A stretch of 64,000 nt of DNA from Pirellulaceae bacterium (lineage in GTDB: Bacteria; Planctomycetota; Planctomycetia; Pirellulales; Pirellulaceae), in the NCBI GenBank assembly GCA_020852965.1, contig JADYZV010000070.1, forward strand, positions 62,001 through 126,000, written 5' to 3'. Below the pieces are notes generated by a model. That model ran no database searches and was not told where the DNA came from. It saw only the letters and a list, made by a program, of their open reading frames with translations. Of the stretch, positions 61,758 through 64,000 are shown piece by piece (positions within the stretch are counted from its first letter, which is position 1; the number at the start of each line of letters is the position of its first letter). The position numbers and the translations under genes are program-made.

Positions 61758-64000
61758 ATGTCGACAGCCGAAACCAGTTACGATCGCGTCAATGACTTTA
61801 CCAGCGTCAAGATCAGCCTAGCGCGTCCGCAGGACATTCGCAGTTGGTCGTTTGGCGAAGTCAAGAAGCCCGAGACGATCAACTACCGCACCTACCGGCC
61901 TGAAAAAGACGGTCTGTTCTGCGAGCGTATTTTTGGGCCGGAGAAGGACTGGGAGTGCGCGTGCGGCAAGTACCGTGGGATGAAGTACAAGGGGATGATC
62001 TGCGATCGCTGCGGAGTGAAAGTCACCCACTCGCGCGTGCGTCGCAAGCGGATGGGGCACATCGAACTGGCGGCACCGATCGTTCACATTTGGTTCTTCA
62101 AGGCCATGCCGAGCCGCTTGGGCGCGTTGCTGGGCATGAAGACATCGAGTTTGGAAAAGGTGATCTACTTCCAAGACTATGTGGTGATCGATCCAAAGCA
62201 AACCGAGCTGCAATCGCTACAACTGCTCAGCGAGGCCGAGTATCGCGATGCGCGCACGCAGTATGGTGAAGGCTCGTTCGAAGCGGGTATGGGGGCGGAA
62301 GCCATCCGCACGCTGCTGACCAGTCTCGATTTGTCGACGCTCGGCGAAGCCTTGCGCAAAGAACTGTCGGAGACCAACAGCAAGCAGAAGAAGAAAGACC
62401 TGAGCACGCGGCTGAAGCTGGTCGAGTCGATCCGCGATAGTGACAATCGCCCCGAGTGGATGGTGCTGGATGTGATTCCAGTCATTCCACCCGATCTGCG
62501 TCCGTTGGTTTTGCTCGATAGCGGCAACTTCGCTACCAGTGATTTGAATGACCTCTATCGGCGGATCATCAACCGCAATAATCGCCTGCGCAAGCTGGTC
62601 GATCTCAACGCACCCGAAGTCATCATTCGCAACGAAAAGCGGATGTTGCAGCAATCGGTCGATGCGTTGTTTGACAACAACCGCTGCAAGCGCCCAGTGC
62701 TCGGCAGCAGCAATCGCCCGCTGAAGTCACTGACCGACATGATCAAGGGTAAGCAAGGGCGTTTCCGCGAGAATCTGCTCGGCAAACGCGTCGACTACTC
62801 GGCCCGAAGCGTGATCGTGGTCGGGCCGCGCCTGCGCCTGCACCAATGCGGTCTGCCCAAGAAGATCGCCCTGGAGTTGTACCAGCCGTTCATCATCCGC
62901 AAGCTGAAGGACCTCGGCCACGCCGATACGATCAAGTCGGCCAAAAAGATGCTCGAGCGCAAGGACGAAGAAGTCTGGGATATCCTCGAACAAGTCATTC
63001 GCAACCACCCGGTACTGCTCAATCGCGCTCCGACGTTGCACCGCATGGGCATTCAAGCCTTCGAACCGATCCTGGTCGAAGGAAACGCAATTCATTTGCA
63101 TCCGCTGGTGTGCAAAGGCTTCAACGCCGACTTCGACGGTGACCAGATGGCCGTCCACTTGCCACTGTCGATCGAGGCTCAAGTCGAAGCTCATACGCTG
63201 ATGATGAGTACGCACAATATCTTTGCACCGAGCAATGGTCGCCCGATCATGAGCCCCTCGCAGGATACGGTGATGGGATGCTACTTCATCACGATCGAAA
63301 AACCCGACATGAAGGGTGAAGACATGGTCTTCGCCTCGATGGAAGAAGCCGACTTGGCTTTCAATCAAGGCGTCATCCACCTGCACGCGCGCATCAAAGT
63401 GCGTTTGCCCAAGCACCGTCGCCTCAAGACCGAAGATGGAACCGGAAAATTCGGCGATATTATCACGACTTCGTATGGGCGCGTGTTGTTCAACATGATG
63501 CTCCCCAACGGCATGGATTTCTACAACTATCCATTGCGCGGTAGCGATTTGGCCGCGGTCATTTCCGACTGCTATCAACGCCTCGGACGCCGAGCTACGA
63601 TCAATCTGCTCGACGACATGAATCAACTCGGCTTCCGTGAATCGACCAAGAGCGGTCTGTCGTTCGGTACCGATGACTTGGTGACTCCCGATTCGAAGTT
63701 CACCTACATCGCCGAAACCGAGAAGGAAGTCATGAAGTTCAAGAAGCGTCACGACCGTGGTCTGATCACCCCGGTGGAACGCTATCGACAAGTGCTCGAC
63801 TTGTGGACCCACGCTCGGGAAAAAATCACCAAGGATATGATGGCCGCCATGGAACATGACGACCACTTGGGCAATTGGTACGTCAATCCGGTCTACCTGA
63901 TGGCCCACTCCGGTGCTCGGGGGGGGATCGAGCAGATTCGCCAATTGGCTGGGATGCGTGGTCTGATGGCCAAGCCAACGGGTGAAATTATCGAGACGCC
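61758..64000 (+). CDS. rpoC: RNA polymerase beta-prime subunit, 5' part
   Basis: The frame is open from ATG 61758 to the window edge (747 codons visible). It encodes the N-terminal zinc finger ([20 protein letters not shown]), the clamp segment and the active-site loop [12 protein letters not shown] (near 63123), whose three Asp residues hold the catalytic magnesium. The protein is truncated by the window, not by the sequence. AGGAG lies 11 bases before the start. It follows rpoB by 218 bases on the same strand and is co-transcribed in all known genomes. Confidence 0.97.
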   Translation, partial: MSTAETSYDRVNDFTSVKISLARPQDIRSWSFGEVKKPETINYRTYRPEKDGLFCERIFGPEKDWECACGKYRGMKYKGMICDRCGVKVTHSRVRRKRMGHIELAAPIVHIWFFKAMPSRLGALLGMKTSSLEKVIYFQDYVVIDPKQTELQSLQLLSEAEYRDARTQYGEGSFEAGMGAEAIRTLLTSLDLSTLGEALRKELSETNSKQKKKDLSTRLKLVESIRDSDNRPEWMVLDVIPVIPPDLRPLVLLDSGNFATSDLNDLYRRIINRNNRLRKLVDLNAPEVIIRNEKRMLQQSVDALFDNNRCKRPVLGSSNRPLKSLTDMIKGKQGRFRENLLGKRVDYSARSVIVVGPRLRLHQCGLPKKIALELYQPFIIRKLKDLGHADTIKSAKKMLERKDEEVWDILEQVIRNHPVLLNRAPTLHRMGIQAFEPILVEGNAIHLHPLVCKGFNADFDGDQMAVHLPLSIEAQVEAHTLMMSTHNIFAPSNGRPIMSPSQDTVMGCYFITIEKPDMKGEDMVFASMEEADLAFNQGVIHLHARIKVRLPKHRRLKTEDGTGKFGDIITTSYGRVLFNMMLPNGMDFYNYPLRGSDLAAVISDCYQRLGRRATINLLDDMNQLGFRESTKSGLSFGTDDLVTPDSKFTYIAETEKEVMKFKKRHDRGLITPVERYRQVLDLWTHAREKITKDMMAAMEHDDHLGNWYVNPVYLMAHSGARGGIEQIRQLAGMRGLMAKPTGEIIET

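Overview
The window looks like a chromosomal segment of a Planctomycetota bacterium, most likely from the Pirellulales. The evidence is a planctomycetal bacterial microcompartment (BMC) locus, a planctomycete-type cytochrome c lipoprotein, an SLA1-homology-type domain, giant and divergent pseudopilin genes, scattered single genes with many palindromic intergenic repeats, and an rpoB-rpoC pair with no ribosomal protein genes directly upstream. No complete mobile element, tRNA, rRNA or CRISPR array was recognised.

Layout. (1) 171-6051, minus strand: a four-gene cluster of a GAF-HlyD fusion, a periplasmic adaptor, a fused PqqD-like/M50 protease/HlyD membrane protein and a DUF3467 protein, with a GAF-like cytosolic protein transcribed away from it (6467-7387). 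It resembles a peptide or protein handling envelope system with no ABC or RND pump of its own. (2) 7549-20928: mostly single genes: a small hypothetical protein, a one-TM protein, a cytochrome c lipoprotein, a ClC-CBS channel, a sugar phosphate isomerase/epimerase, TrmB, an NRDE protein, a UvrC lacking its C-terminal HhH domain, an SseB-like protein, IMP dehydrogenase and an exported SHD1-like protein. (3) 21062-27294: a coiled-coil/WXG-like gene pair, then a minus-strand run of PilT, a degenerate GspE-like pseudo-ATPase, a membrane protein and an extended HPPK, downstream of hisF. (4) 27558-29733: a secreted repeat protein and a YpfJ-type metallopeptidase. (5) 29834-38927, minus strand: a complete BMC locus with DeoR-type regulator, PduL, two BMC-H, three BMC-P, an acetate kinase homologue, a CoA-acylating aldehyde dehydrogenase, a class II aldolase, an LDH/MDH-family dehydrogenase and a degenerate RpiB-like protein. 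(6) 39560-57163, minus strand: a type IV pilus/type II secretion-like locus with two PilB/GspE ATPases, PilT, PilC/GspF, four prepilin-like proteins and a roughly 1,900-residue GspK-like protein. (7) 57820-64000, plus strand: rpoB and the 5' part of rpoC.

How it works together. By analogy with the characterised planctomycetal compartment, the BMC genes would split a deoxysugar phosphate (fuculose- or rhamnulose-1-phosphate) into DHAP and lactaldehyde, oxidise the aldehyde to an acyl-CoA, convert this through PduL and the acyl kinase to ATP, and recycle NAD inside the shell. Four of the enzymes carry a predicted amphipathic encapsulation helix. The pilus genes form one assembly machine; no secretin or prepilin peptidase gene lies in the window.

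The intergenic DNA is unusually rich in short repeats: several palindromic families, and tandem repeats with units of 7, 9 and 13 bp. Starts were moved from the longest open frame where a Shine-Dalgarno sequence, signal peptide or family alignment favoured an internal codon.
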